Origin: Hebobacterum sp964559435
GTDB taxonomy: Bacteria > Armatimonadota > Hebobacteria > Hebobacterales > Hebobacteraceae
Assembly: GCA_964559435.1 (NCBI GenBank)
Contig: CAZLHI010000001.1
Coordinates: 124,001-188,000 of the forward strand
DNA: 64,000 nucleotides
Reading direction: 5' to 3'
Position 1 is the first letter of the stretch; every line of letters starts with the position of its first letter. Positions 34,988 to 43,953 of the stretch are shown piece after piece. The translations under genes and the position numbers were made by a program. The notes beneath the pieces were generated by a model. It was not told the DNA's origin. It ran no database searches and saw only the letters and a list, made by a program, of their open reading frames with translations.

Positions 34988-36222
34988 ACCTTCGGCAGAC
35001 GTCCCAGGTTGCGTCGCATCCCGCGCAGCAAGCGCGCACCCATAGGCCTCCGCTCTGTGAACACCTCCGTGAACCACGACACAGGCGTCGCGTCGAAGGC
35101 GACGTTCGCCACCCTCACTCCGCGCACTCGCGCCAGCTTCGCCGGCTCCTGTGGGGTCAATGACAGCGGCCAGCCCGGCGGGCAGACCTTGTGCGTCTGA
35201 ATCACCGCGTAGCACGGGATTCCCGACTCCCGTGCGGCGAGCGCCGCCAGCCTGGTCCCCGCTTTGTTGATGAGTTGGTCGTCGGCGGTAATGGCATCGG
35301 CCCCGACGAGTATCGCATCGCACCTCGGAACGAACAGCCCAACCTGCGCGTCGCTGATCAAAGTCACGCGCAGCCCGGCTGAACCCAGCTCGCGAGCCAT
35401 CGACACACCTTCCTGTTCCGGCCGGGATTCAGTCACGACCACCTCTCGGCCTGGCCGCCACCAATGAAGCAGCGTCTCCCGGCAGGCACTGCTCGCGCTA
35501 TGGGTCAACACGCGCCCGGACGTCCCCAGCGCAGCCGCCGCATGCTCGGCCGATCTTGTCCTGGCCGCCCTCACCTCGTCTGCGAGACGCCGCGCCGAGG
35601 TGCGTGAGTTGAGCAGCCGAGCGGCCAGGTGCGGGAAGATGCCCATGGATGGCTGGAGTGAGGCAAACGCGAGCAGAGCCCGCCTGCGGTTTCTCCCCCG
35701 GACAGAGTCAACCGTCGGCAGGCCCCCCAGTGCCAGATCCGTCGCTCCTCGCTTGGTGTCAGTCGCGATGTCCGCAAGGATGCTCCAGAACCGGGCCGTT
35801 CCCCAGGGCGGCCAGACCCGGGACAAACCCGAAGCCAAGCCGGGAACTGTCTTGCGATGGGCCACCTCTTCGGGCGGCACCCACTCCCAAGTCGCGGCCT
35901 CCCAGTCGGTCCGCACCTGGGCACCCGCCCTGAGGCGGAACAGAAATGTGTACACCAGCCATCGCGTGAGGGCCGCGCGGTCTGTCACCAGCATTGGCGC
36001 ACCGATGCCGCGCAGGGCGACCTGGTCGGCGCCGACGCCGACCTCCTGCTCGATCTCAATCAGGGCCTGCTCCAAAGGGGGGCGCTCGAGGTACCCGCTG
36101 ACACCCGCCCAGCGCCCGGGGTAGGTACCCACGCGCTCGCTGCGCCTGAGCAGCAATACCCTCCCGCGTCGATACAAGAACGCGGTCACCACGGCTGTCG
36201 CATCGAGCGAACTCGTCTGCAT
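34984..36222 (-). CDS. Nudix hydrolase fused to eIF-2B/ribose-1,5-bisphosphate isomerase-like domain
   Basis: This 412-residue protein has two domains. Residues 1-135 are Nudix-like: VVTAFLYRRGRVLLLRRSER, then GRWAGVSGYLERPPLEQALIEIEQEVGV. The Nudix box is short and imperfect (REUxEE reads IEIEQE), so catalysis is uncertain. Residues 165-400 match the IF-2B alpha/beta/delta family that includes ribose-1,5-bisphosphate isomerase and methylthioribose-1-phosphate isomerase: LTHSASSACRETLL, VVVTESRPEQEGVSMARELG, DAILVGADAITADDQLINKAGT (catalytic Asp region) and PCYAVIQTHK. The likely role is sugar-phosphate or nucleotide salvage. It is convergent with modB. Confidence 0.82.
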   Translation of the reverse strand: MQTSSLDATAVVTAFLYRRGRVLLLRRSERVGTYPGRWAGVSGYLERPPLEQALIEIEQEVGVGADQVALRGIGAPMLVTDRAALTRWLVYTFLFRLRAGAQVRTDWEAATWEWVPPEEVAHRKTVPGLASGLSRVWPPWGTARFWSILADIATDTKRGATDLALGGLPTVDSVRGRNRRRALLAFASLQPSMGIFPHLAARLLNSRTSARRLADEVRAARTRSAEHAAAALGTSGRVLTHSASSACRETLLHWWRPGREVVVTESRPEQEGVSMARELGSAGLRVTLISDAQVGLFVPRCDAILVGADAITADDQLINKAGTRLAALAARESGIPCYAVIQTHKVCPPGWPLSLTPQEPAKLARVRGVRVANVAFDATPVSWFTEVFTERRPMGARLLRGMRRNLGRLPKV

Positions 36223-36346
36223 GGCCGTGGCTATGTTAGCGGCGGCGCGCCAGGACCGCAAGCCGTCGTCGCCGAACTTCCCCTCGCTGCGCCGACTCAA
36301 GCAAAGTGCACGTTCCACGCCGCTATTCGTGGGAGGAGGGCTATTC

Positions 36347-37378
36347 ATGTCCGGCAGCAAGGCGAAACTGGCTACCACGCAGTGGAGCTACCGGGAGACG
36401 CCTCCGGAGGCGAATCCCTACGGCGACGTCTTCTCGCTCGACGCCGCGAGGCAGTGGTCCCGCGCACAGATCAGCGGCGCCCTGGAGCTGGTGGGTCGGG
36501 CCGGGGAGGCGCAGGCAGATCTGGTTGTGATGGGCGAAGATATCGCAAGCCTGGGGTACGCCCTCACCTACCTCGACGAGCCGTCGATCTTCCGAACACT
36601 TGCAGCGGAGACCGCCGCGCTCGCGCTCCAGGCCGTGGGCGAAGCGGCGCGGCGCTACGGCACGCACGTCGTCGCCTGCTTCTTCCAGCCGGCCGGCGAT
36701 CAGATACACAACACGGCCGCGCTCTTTGGGCGAGATGGCGGCGTCATCGGCCGCTATCACAAGGTCCACCTGCCGGTCTACGAGACGTGGCTGGTCGCGC
36801 CGGGGGATTCGTTCCCGGCCTTCGAGACGGACATCGGCGTTGTGGGGATGCTGATCTGCTACGACGACATGTGGTGTGAGTCGAGCGCCGCATGCGCCTT
36901 GAACGGCGCCCGCATCATCTGCCATCCCAGCGCCTACAGCCCGCCGGACTACCGGGTGCGCGCTAGATCAAGGGACGCGCAGGTCTTCTATCTCACCTCC
37001 ACGCGAACCGGATCTCGAATCTGTTCGCCGGAGGCCACCATCCTGGCCGACTGCGGCGACGATGGAGACGGCTTCGTCACCGCAGAGGTCGATGTGGCAG
37101 CCGCTTCTCTTGCGCCTGAGAATTTCTGGGAGTATCTGTACTCCGGCATTCGCGACCACAGAGAGCGCCACCTCAAGCTGCGCCGGCCGGAGGCTTACGG
37201 TCGTCTTCTCGATCCCAATCCGCCAGCTCTCAGCGCCTATCCGCGCGGCGGCGTACGCAACACACCCGAGGCGATCCGTGAGGTGTACGCAAAGCAGAAG
37301 GATGACTACAGACGCGGCCTTCGCGGCGAGAAGCAGACCTACACTTGGAACTGGTCTCCCGCCCCGGGTGAGGACTGA
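36347..37378 (+). CDS. Carbon-nitrogen hydrolase (nitrilase superfamily)
   Basis: This 343-residue amidohydrolase has the full catalytic triad: Glu in VVMGEDIAS (near 64), Lys in RYHKVHLP (139) and Cys in MLICYDDMW (171). It most resembles N-carbamoyl-amidase/beta-ureidopropionase-type branches, but the substrate cannot be fixed. GGGAGGAGGG precedes the ATG, ruling out the open frame upstream. It diverges from the Nudix/eIF-2B-like gene; if that gene works in nucleoside salvage, a pyrimidine-breakdown role here would be consistent, which is inference. Confidence 0.87.
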   Translation: MSGSKAKLATTQWSYRETPPEANPYGDVFSLDAARQWSRAQISGALELVGRAGEAQADLVVMGEDIASLGYALTYLDEPSIFRTLAAETAALALQAVGEAARRYGTHVVACFFQPAGDQIHNTAALFGRDGGVIGRYHKVHLPVYETWLVAPGDSFPAFETDIGVVGMLICYDDMWCESSAACALNGARIICHPSAYSPPDYRVRARSRDAQVFYLTSTRTGSRICSPEATILADCGDDGDGFVTAEVDVAAASLAPENFWEYLYSGIRDHRERHLKLRRPEAYGRLLDPNPPALSAYPRGGVRNTPEAIREVYAKQKDDYRRGLRGEKQTYTWNWSPAPGED

Positions 37379-37486
37379 GCCAGTGAGCGTGCGTCCGGGC
37401 AGAAGGCGGGCAGCGCCGGCGGCGATCCCGGCCCCCGGCCGAGTGTTCGCAGGAACGCGTTCCATGCCCGTAGAAAGGCGTAGGCC

Positions 37487-38380
37487 GTGAGCGAAGACGA
37501 GCCGGAATTCACCGAGATAGCAGTCCTCACTCACCCGGAAGCCGCCGAGGGCATTGCCGACGCCCTCTTCAGCATCGGCGCCTCGGGAGTGACCGAGGAG
37601 CGCCGACCGTTGCATGTAACGGTCATCGCCTACTTGCCCAGGGATGACGCGCTGGAAGAGAGCGTGCGCAAGGTGCGACAGCGGCTGACCGCACTGGAGA
37701 GGCAGGGACTGCGCATCGGCCCGGGCACGATCGGGCTTCGCACGCTCGAGGAAACAGCCTGGAGCGAGGCCTGGAAAGATCAGTGCCAGCTACTGAAGGT
37801 CACGCCCGGCCTCGTCGTCGCCCCGAGCTGGGAGAACTATGAGGCCCAAGAAGGCGAGTTCGTGGTCGTGCTGGAGCCAGGCGCGGCCTTCGGTACCGGC
37901 GGACACCCGACAACTCGCTTATGCCTGCGAGGCCTCGTCCGGCACATGCGGCCGGGCGACCGCGTGGCCGACGTGGGGTGCGGCAGCGGAATCCTTGCGA
38001 TTGCGGCGGCCGCGCTCGGAGCGCGTGAAGTCGTGGCCACGGACAACGACGGCACGGCACTCAGCGTTGCTCAGGCGAACGCGCGAAGGAATGCGACTGC
38101 CGATCGGATCCGTCTCGCGGATGCGGATCTGCTGGCCGGCACCGCCGGACCATTTGACCTGATCGTGTGCAACATCGTTGCCGAAGAAGTCATCCGGCTC
38201 GCCGAGAGCTTGCCGGCCCTTCTCGGCCGAGGCGGCCGGTGCGTCACCTCGGGGTTCGTCACGGCGAGCGTCCCGAGAGTGGAAGACGCTCTCAACAGAA
38301 GCGGTCTTCAGACGCTGGAGACGCCGAGCGAGGAGGGGTGGGCGGCGTGCATCGCGATGCGGCCGGAGCGGGGCCACTGA
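37487..38380 (+). CDS. prmA: Ribosomal protein L11 methyltransferase
   Basis: PrmA trimethylates ribosomal protein L11. The 297-residue protein has the PrmA N-domain ending in WSEAWKDQCQLLKVTPGLVV, then the SAM fold: PGAAFGTGGHPTTRLCLRGL near residue 127, motif I VADVGCGSGILAIAAAALG near 160, ATDNDGTAL near 184, and the NPPY-equivalent VCNIVAEEV near 228. The start is GTG at 37487. It leads a run of prmA, acpS, nnrD and lspA-like genes. Confidence 0.93.
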   Translation: MSEDEPEFTEIAVLTHPEAAEGIADALFSIGASGVTEERRPLHVTVIAYLPRDDALEESVRKVRQRLTALERQGLRIGPGTIGLRTLEETAWSEAWKDQCQLLKVTPGLVVAPSWENYEAQEGEFVVVLEPGAAFGTGGHPTTRLCLRGLVRHMRPGDRVADVGCGSGILAIAAAALGAREVVATDNDGTALSVAQANARRNATADRIRLADADLLAGTAGPFDLIVCNIVAEEVIRLAESLPALLGRGGRCVTSGFVTASVPRVEDALNRSGLQTLETPSEEGWAACIAMRPERGH

Positions 38381-38465
38381 GTTCGGCGCCCGCGGCCGGA
38401 GCGGGACGAGCGGCCCATCCGACGAACTGTCCACAGGGCACGCTGGCGAGGCCGGGGGTGCTCGC

Positions 38466-38882
38466 TTGATTCCATCGCTTGGCATTGACATCGTTGAGAT
38501 CGACCGAATCAGACAGGCGCTGCGGCGCCGTCCGCGGCTGGCGGCGCGGCTGTTCACCGATCACGAGCGCGTGTACTGCGACCGGCGGGCAGATCCGGCG
38601 CCTCACTACGCGGCCAGATTTGCCGCCAAGGAAGCCGCGGCGAAGGCGCTGGGGCGGTGGCTGCGCTGGCGCGAGGTGGAGGTGGTCACCGATCCCTCCG
38701 GCAGACCGACCATCTGCCTGTACGGCGAAGCGGCCGCCCTTGCTCACACAGGCGAAGGCGGGCAGATGCTGGTGTCGCTGTCCCACGACCGAGAGTACGC
38801 TGTGGCTTGTGTGCTGCTAGTGACGCCACAGGAAATCGCCTCCCCGGACGAGAACCTACCGCCAGGGGGTGCACGGGCGTGA
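38466..38882 (+). CDS. acpS: Holo-[acyl-carrier-protein] synthase
   Basis: AcpS transfers phosphopantetheine from CoA to acyl carrier protein. It is 138 residues from the TTG at 38466. IPSLGIDIVEIDRIRQAL near the start holds the metal-binding Asp, and YAARFAAKEAAAKALG near residue 55 is the second signature (the Glu in AKEA). The C-terminus LVSLSHDREYAVACVLL is typical. Its stop overlaps nnrD as GTGA. The usual acpS-nnr gene pair is kept. Confidence 0.9.
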   Translation: MIPSLGIDIVEIDRIRQALRRRPRLAARLFTDHERVYCDRRADPAPHYAARFAAKEAAAKALGRWLRWREVEVVTDPSGRPTICLYGEAAALAHTGEGGQMLVSLSHDREYAVACVLLVTPQEIASPDENLPPGGARA

Positions 38883-40456
38883 AGATCGTCACAGCTCAGC
38901 AGATGCGCGAGCTGGACAGAAGGGCGATTGAGGAGCGAGGGATACCGAGCCTAACCCTCATGGAGAACGCCGGCCGTGCCGTGGCCCATATCGCGCTGCG
39001 GCTCACGGAGGCTCGCAAGGATCGCCCGATCACGGTTGTTTGTGGCAGCGGCAACAACGGTGGCGACGGCTTTGTGGCCGCCCGCTATTTGGCGGAAGCA
39101 GGGCGCCGCGCGCAGGTCTTGCTGGGGGCCCCGAAGGGCGAGATCACCGCAGACGCGAGAGAGAACCTTCGGCGCCTGGAGATCGCGGGGCTGGGAGTCA
39201 CGGAGATCCCGGATCCTCAACCCATCGTGAATGCATGTGCGACCTCGGCGCTCGTTATCGATGCGCTGCTGGGCACCGGGCTGGCCGGGAAAGTGCGGGG
39301 TCTGCCCGGTCAGCTGATCGATGCCATTAACGAATGCGCGCCTCGGGTGCTGGCAGTGGATATTCCCTCAGGCCTTGACGCGGACTCGGGCGAGCCCCTG
39401 GGCATGGCTGTCCGTGCAGTCGAGACCGTCAGCATGGGGCTGCCCAAGCTTGGGCTCTTCCTATACCCTGGTATGGACTACGCGGGCCGGGTCACTGTGG
39501 CCGATATCGGCTTCCCGGCGGACCTGCTCAACGAGGCGCCTTCGGTGGCGGACCTCATTGACCCGGAGTGGGTGCGCATGCTTCTGCCGCGCCGTAGGCC
39601 CAGCGACCACAAGGGGAAGTTCGGACGCGTCCTCGCCATCGCAGGATCGGCCGGCTTGACGGGCGCCGCATGTCTCTGCGCACAGGGGGCGCTTCGCGTG
39701 GGCGCGGGCCTGGTGACCGTAGGCTGCCCGGCCAGCGTCAACGACATCCTGGAGGTCAAGCTGACCGAGGCGATGACGTTTCCTCTGCCGGAGACGTATG
39801 GCCGGACCCTCGATACGCGTGCGCTGGCCCTTATTCTCGAACTCGCCGAGGAGGCCGACGTATTGGCCATCGGGCCGGGGCTCTCCCGGGAACCCGAAAC
39901 CGCCGTGCTAGTGCGAAGACTGGTTGCACGTGTGGAAAAACCAATAGTGATAGACGCAGACGGAATCAATGCCCTGGCGGATGCGTCTGTCATCCTCCAG
40001 GGCGAGCATGCGCCGGGGGTATTGACGCCCCACCCGGGCGAGATGGCCCGATTGATGGGTGTCGCCACCGAGAAGATACAATCACGCAGAGCGCACTTCG
40101 CCGAGGCGGCGGCGAAGCGTTTCCGGTCAACGATAGTGCTGAAAGGGGCCTGTTCGATCATCGCCAATGAAGGAAGACCGCTCACGGTGAACGCGACCGG
40201 CAACCCCGGCATGGCCTCCGGCGGAACGGGGGACGTGCTCACCGGGATGGTGGCAGGGCTGATTGCCCAGGGACTGTTGCCGTTCGAGGCGGCGGCCGCC
40301 GCCTCGTATCTGCATGGACTCGCGGGAGACATCGCAGCGGATCGCGTTGGCGAGGTCAGCCTGGTCGCCAGCGATCTGCTCGCCGCCGTGCCCGAGGCCG
40401 TCGAGCAGATCGTCGCAGGACATCGCGGGGGACCACACTGGTCGCACGATGCGTGA
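38879..40456 (+). CDS. nnr: Bifunctional NAD(P)H-hydrate repair enzyme
   Basis: This 525-residue YjeF-type fusion repairs damaged NAD(P)H hydrates. Residues 1-220 are the epimerase (VKIVTAQQMRELDRRAIEE, then VVCGSGNNGGDGFVAARYLA near 50, DALLGTGLAG). Residues 235-520 are the ADP/ATP-dependent dehydratase: HKGKFGRVLAIAGSAGLTGA near 243, LTPHPGEMARLMG near 382, and NATGNPGMASGGTGDVLTGM near 440. The GTG start overlaps acpS as GTGA, and its own stop overlaps the next start the same way. Confidence 0.95.
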   Translation: MKIVTAQQMRELDRRAIEERGIPSLTLMENAGRAVAHIALRLTEARKDRPITVVCGSGNNGGDGFVAARYLAEAGRRAQVLLGAPKGEITADARENLRRLEIAGLGVTEIPDPQPIVNACATSALVIDALLGTGLAGKVRGLPGQLIDAINECAPRVLAVDIPSGLDADSGEPLGMAVRAVETVSMGLPKLGLFLYPGMDYAGRVTVADIGFPADLLNEAPSVADLIDPEWVRMLLPRRRPSDHKGKFGRVLAIAGSAGLTGAACLCAQGALRVGAGLVTVGCPASVNDILEVKLTEAMTFPLPETYGRTLDTRALALILELAEEADVLAIGPGLSREPETAVLVRRLVARVEKPIVIDADGINALADASVILQGEHAPGVLTPHPGEMARLMGVATEKIQSRRAHFAEAAAKRFRSTIVLKGACSIIANEGRPLTVNATGNPGMASGGTGDVLTGMVAGLIAQGLLPFEAAAAASYLHGLAGDIAADRVGEVSLVASDLLAAVPEAVEQIVAGHRGGPHWSHDA

Positions 40457-41148
40457 GCCAGCGGCTTTCCTGCGAATCGCGGCAAGACGCTCTCCGCCAG
40501 GCGCAGCAGATCATGCATGGTGAACCGGCATCCTCTACTGTAGCGCAGGCCTCAGTTGCAGCCGTCCTGCTGATCGGCGTCCTGGCTCTCTATCTGCTGA
40601 GGTTCGCACGCTCCTGGCGGTGGGTCGGCGTTGCACTGCTTGTGTGCGTCCTCGATCAGGCGGCCAAGGCAATGATCTCGCCAGGTCTCGAGCAGCGCCG
40701 CGTCTCGCTTCTGGGGGGGTGGCTGCGGATCACATACGCGGAGAACTGGGACCAGGGGTTCGGAAGCAACGTCCCTTATTTGCTCGCCACCACCGTGCTC
40801 TGTGTTGCCGCTCTCTATCTGCTGTACGAGCGGTTGCTGAGGGCTCGCTACCGCATGTCTCCACTGGCCGAGCTCGCAGTGGCCTTGATGGTTGGCGGCT
40901 ACACGGGCATCCTCCTGGACCGGGTGCGTCTGGGGTTTGTGGTGGACTTCCTCGAGTTTGGTCAGGCCAGTGCTTTCGTCTACAACATCGCCGACCTGGC
41001 CGTCTTCCTCGCGCTGGCGATTCTCCTTGCCAGAGCACTGCAATACGGCAAGCAGGCTTGGCGGCGCAGGTACGGCCTCCGGGAAAGGGCAGTCGGGTGG
41101 CCCAGGACGTCGAGGCACTCGGACAACGAGTCGCCCACCGCTTCCTAG
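40453..41148 (+). CDS. Signal peptidase II-like (LspA family) membrane protein
   Basis: This 231-residue membrane protein matches lipoprotein signal peptidase II by motif. It has ALLVCVLDQAAKAMI near residue 63, ENWDQGFG near 96 (family N-x-G-x-AF), GILLDRVRLGFVVDFLEF near 151 (catalytic Asp in the DR), and SAFVYNIADLAVFLAL near 175 (second catalytic Asp in NIAD). Four main helices are in the expected order. It is longer than classical LspA (about 160), with an extra N-terminal helix and a basic C-terminal tail that overlaps the next gene. It may be a divergent LspA rather than the main enzyme. Confidence 0.72.
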   Translation: MSQRLSCESRQDALRQAQQIMHGEPASSTVAQASVAAVLLIGVLALYLLRFARSWRWVGVALLVCVLDQAAKAMISPGLEQRRVSLLGGWLRITYAENWDQGFGSNVPYLLATTVLCVAALYLLYERLLRARYRMSPLAELAVALMVGGYTGILLDRVRLGFVVDFLEFGQASAFVYNIADLAVFLALAILLARALQYGKQAWRRRYGLRERAVGWPRTSRHSDNESPTAS

Positions 41149-41519
41149 CTGCAGGCCTGCGGCCAAAGCCGACCGAGCTGGCCGAGCAGTGGGGAGTGGC
41201 GATCGTCCAGCTAGAGGCTCCCCCACCAGCCCAACCACGACTTCGCAGCGAGTACGCGGCCGATCCTCCTCGCATCACGCTCTTCTGTGACACGATAAAC
41301 GCGCTCGGAGTTGCTCTACACGCCAATCAGCGCTTCGACATGATGAGGTGCGATCTCGTGGAGGTGCACGTCGCCCACGAGTTGTTCCATCATCTGCAGT
41401 TCGGCCAACGCTTCGGTCCGCTCACACCGGAAGAGGTCGAGGCGGCCGCGCACGCGTTCGTGCAGGAGCTGATGGGCCTGGACTTCCATCCCGCAGAGTT
41501 CTCGCAGATGGCGGGATGA
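41097..41519 (+). CDS. Small HEXXH-motif protein (predicted zinc peptidase-like)
   Basis: This 140-residue protein starts at the GTG at 41097 inside the 3' end of the lspA-like gene (52-base overlap in another frame). It carries VEVHVAHELFHHLQFGQRFG near residue 86, an HExxH zinc motif, and AAAHAFVQELMGLDFHP about 28 residues later with a candidate third ligand (Glu of QEL). No signal peptide is seen. The compact size and sequence EALGQRVAHRFLAAGLRPKP recall ImmA/IrrE-like proteases only loosely. The function is unknown. Confidence 0.68.
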   Translation: MAQDVEALGQRVAHRFLAAGLRPKPTELAEQWGVAIVQLEAPPPAQPRLRSEYAADPPRITLFCDTINALGVALHANQRFDMMRCDLVEVHVAHELFHHLQFGQRFGPLTPEEVEAAAHAFVQELMGLDFHPAEFSQMAG

Positions 41520-41559
41520 GACTCCGCCGCATACCGCGGCAGCAGCGACCCATGTTGGC

Positions 41560-42402
41560 TTATCGTGGGGACATAGACTCTGGGTCGAGACTGCGCGGCA
41601 CGGCATCGCGCAGATCGCGGAACTGGTAGTTCAAACCTCGGCGGAACGGTATCGGGTCAGCAGAGACCTTCCTTGCCCGCGCAAGACACCGGCCGGCGGT
41701 ATAGACCTCCACCTCAACATCGTCCAGTCCCATGAACTGGCACATCTCTCGTATGCAGAGTGTGGTGGGCTGCCACCACATGCCCATGGCGAAGCGGCCG
41801 AAGTTCGCGTAAGAGTGCTCATCATCAGCCACCGCGTTGCTCTCGATCAGAACCGTCCCTTCCAGCTTCAGCAGCTCGCGGATGACCAGCAGACCGACCA
41901 GCATGTCACTGAGGTGATACAGAACACCACTCAGGATCACCACGTCCACCGACGCGGCGCCCACGTGCTGTGGCAGCTGATACAACGATGAGAGAAGCGG
42001 GCGCACGTTGTCAACCTTGAAGACTTCGCACAGGTAAGCGCACTGCGCAACGTGCTCTGGGATTTCATCGACAGCAATCACTTCGGCCGCGCCTTGCGAT
42101 GCCATAAGGAGGCTCAGCGCGCCAGTGTGACACCCTATGTCTGCGACCCTCTTCCCCTCCAGGCTGCGCGGCCACCACCCAGCGGCCATGAGACGGCCAG
42201 CGATAGTCAGATAGTTATCCTTGAGTACGCCTTCCTTGGTGAAGGGGCCGAAGTCGATGGTATGGCCCCAGCCGTACTGCGCGTTCGCCGCCAGCTCCTC
42301 GACACGATTACGGACCCGCTCGATTTCCTCCGGCGTCATCGATGCCGGAAGCCTGAAGGGCCAGCTGGCCTGCGGGGCCTGCTGGGATTCTCTTCTAGAC
42401 AT
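41560..42402 (-). CDS. SAM-dependent methyltransferase (CmoB/DUF1698-like)
   Basis: This 280-residue class I methyltransferase has motif I RVADIGCHTGALSLLMAS near residue 85, acidic motif II EVIAVDEIPEH near 107, and VVILSGVLYHLSDMLVGL near 155. The start YGWGHTIDFGPFTKEGVLKDN resembles tRNA-uridine-modifying CmoB and DUF1698 proteins, but similar enzymes act on sugars or natural products. It lies 32 bases downstream of a radical SAM gene on the same strand and is probably co-expressed, suggesting a two-enzyme modification step. The substrate is unknown. Confidence 0.8.
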   Translation of the reverse strand: MSRRESQQAPQASWPFRLPASMTPEEIERVRNRVEELAANAQYGWGHTIDFGPFTKEGVLKDNYLTIAGRLMAAGWWPRSLEGKRVADIGCHTGALSLLMASQGAAEVIAVDEIPEHVAQCAYLCEVFKVDNVRPLLSSLYQLPQHVGAASVDVVILSGVLYHLSDMLVGLLVIRELLKLEGTVLIESNAVADDEHSYANFGRFAMGMWWQPTTLCIREMCQFMGLDDVEVEVYTAGRCLARARKVSADPIPFRRGLNYQFRDLRDAVPRSLDPESMSPR

Positions 42403-42434
42403 AGCCGACCTCCGATTCGGACTGCAACGAACCG

Positions 42435-43595
42435 TTACATGTTGGCGAGCGGAGCTTCGGTTTCGCGCTCCATCAGCGCAATGTGCGTCTTCTCGGCGTC
42501 AACCCCGTGTAGCCTACCGGCTGTACACAAGAGACAAAAGCGAGGCGGATCACCGCTATTGACACGGCGTCGGAGCTGACGATAGGCCGGCCCGTTCCAA
42601 ATCCGCCAGAAGGAGTGCTCTGCAAGGCTTCCCATGTTTGCATTGGGAGCGTAGCAGCACGGGCGGACTTCTCCCTCCCAGCGGACGAAGGCCACTTTCC
42701 AGGGGTCCAGGCAGCGGGCGGCCGAGGGCCGCCTGTCTGTTCCAAACCGCTCCGGCAGCTCAATGTTAAGCCCCAGCTCACCGGCTCGCACCCGTGCCTG
42801 ATCGAGCATGCGATTGGCCAGGTCCTTGTGGTAGAACAGTGACTCAGACCGGAGGTCCTCGCCGTGTACGACCAGGTACTGCACCGTGAGGTTGTCTGCC
42901 TCCATCTCGGCGGCGAGGTCGACCATGTTTGGGAGCTGCTCGATGTTCCGACGCATGGCGACGAAAACCACGTGGACCGCCGGGTATGGCACCCCCATCT
43001 CGTGCTTGAGCCGAACGATCTGCCGGATTCGACTCTTCACGTCAGAGAAGGAGATACGAGGACGAATTGAGGCATAGGTCTCCGGCTCCGGCGAGTCGAT
43101 GCTAATATGAAGGAGCCTCAGTCCACGGGCGACGAGATGCTCCGCCCGCTGCTGCGTGAGCCGATGGCCGCTGGTCTGAAGCGCGAGCTGCGCTCCGAGC
43201 GAGGACAAGCGGTCGAAGAAGGAATCGAAGTTGCGCGCAACGAGTGGCTCTCCGAAGCCGCCGAGCACGACCGTGCCCACGCGAGGCAAGACGCGGACCA
43301 GACGTTCGAAGATAGCCGGCTCCATGTCGCCGTAGCTCCAATTCCGGTATCGCCTGGCACACATGAGGCACACGATAGGGCATCGCCCTGTGATCTCCAG
43401 GAAGAGCGTCCGCGGTGCGCTCCGCAGCACAACGGCCTGCGCCTGAGTCTCTCTCTCGTTGAGCTGCTCTTCCCAGGCGCGGTATGAGAGGCCGCGAACA
43501 CGTGCGGCGGCGAGAGCTGGAAGATCACGCACCCCGTAACCCTCACACAGCCGCCGCACCGGCCAGGCAAACGCTTTTAGCACCCGCGCGACCAT
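42435..43595 (-). CDS. Radical SAM/SPASM-type protein
   Basis: This 386-residue enzyme has the radical SAM cluster motif RCPIVCLMCARR (Cys 72, 76, 79) at the start of a TIM-barrel domain, with GGFGEPL near 112 (GGE-like SAM binding) and LLHISIDSPEPETYASIRP near 162. The C-terminal part has ARCLDPWKVAFVRWEGEVRP followed by CCYAPNANMGS, with later FCLLC, as in SPASM-type auxiliary cluster domains. An N-terminal 60-residue helical extension precedes the barrel. No precursor-peptide gene was recognised nearby. Confidence 0.85.
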   Translation of the reverse strand: MVARVLKAFAWPVRRLCEGYGVRDLPALAAARVRGLSYRAWEEQLNERETQAQAVVLRSAPRTLFLEITGRCPIVCLMCARRYRNWSYGDMEPAIFERLVRVLPRVGTVVLGGFGEPLVARNFDSFFDRLSSLGAQLALQTSGHRLTQQRAEHLVARGLRLLHISIDSPEPETYASIRPRISFSDVKSRIRQIVRLKHEMGVPYPAVHVVFVAMRRNIEQLPNMVDLAAEMEADNLTVQYLVVHGEDLRSESLFYHKDLANRMLDQARVRAGELGLNIELPERFGTDRRPSAARCLDPWKVAFVRWEGEVRPCCYAPNANMGSLAEHSFWRIWNGPAYRQLRRRVNSGDPPRFCLLCTAGRLHGVDAEKTHIALMERETEAPLANM

Positions 43596-43908
43596 GATGG
43601 AAGGAATTGCGTAGCAGTCGAGAGTCCATTTCCGCTCAGCGTCCGCTTACTCCTTGCCATGTATCTCTCCGCGAAGACCGGCGCCGACCGGCCGCCTCGA
43701 CTTCGAGGACGACTAGAGGTGTCAGTGCCTATGGCTCGCGGCATACCGGCTCGGCCCGTGGGAGTCACCAAATGCTGGAGAGAGCACATCGAGGCCCCTC
43801 GCATAATAGTCGAAGCCAAAGCCTGGGGGGAATGTGTGCGCGGAGGGCGAGGTGGCGGCCCCTGGCCGGCCGTGGTCAATTACTCGCACAGAAGCTGCCG
43901 ATGTTCAC
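43596..43908. other. No gene recognised upstream of the radical SAM gene
   Basis: This stretch has open frames on both strands, but none has family-like sequence or a good ribosome binding site. It presumably holds the promoter of the radical SAM-methyltransferase pair, though no clear -35/-10 pair was found. Confidence 0.5.
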
Positions 43909-43935
43909 AAAAAAGCCCAGAAGTCTCCCCTGGCT
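43909..43935 (-). terminator. Intrinsic terminator (minus strand)
   Basis: On the minus strand AGCCAG and CTGGGCT form a short stem with one bulged base and a 9-base loop, followed by TTTTTT, the longest T-run seen after a hairpin in the window. It would end the MFS-DUF2723 transcript before the radical SAM gene. Confidence 0.6.
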
Positions 43936-43953
43936 GTTATGCAAATACACGTA

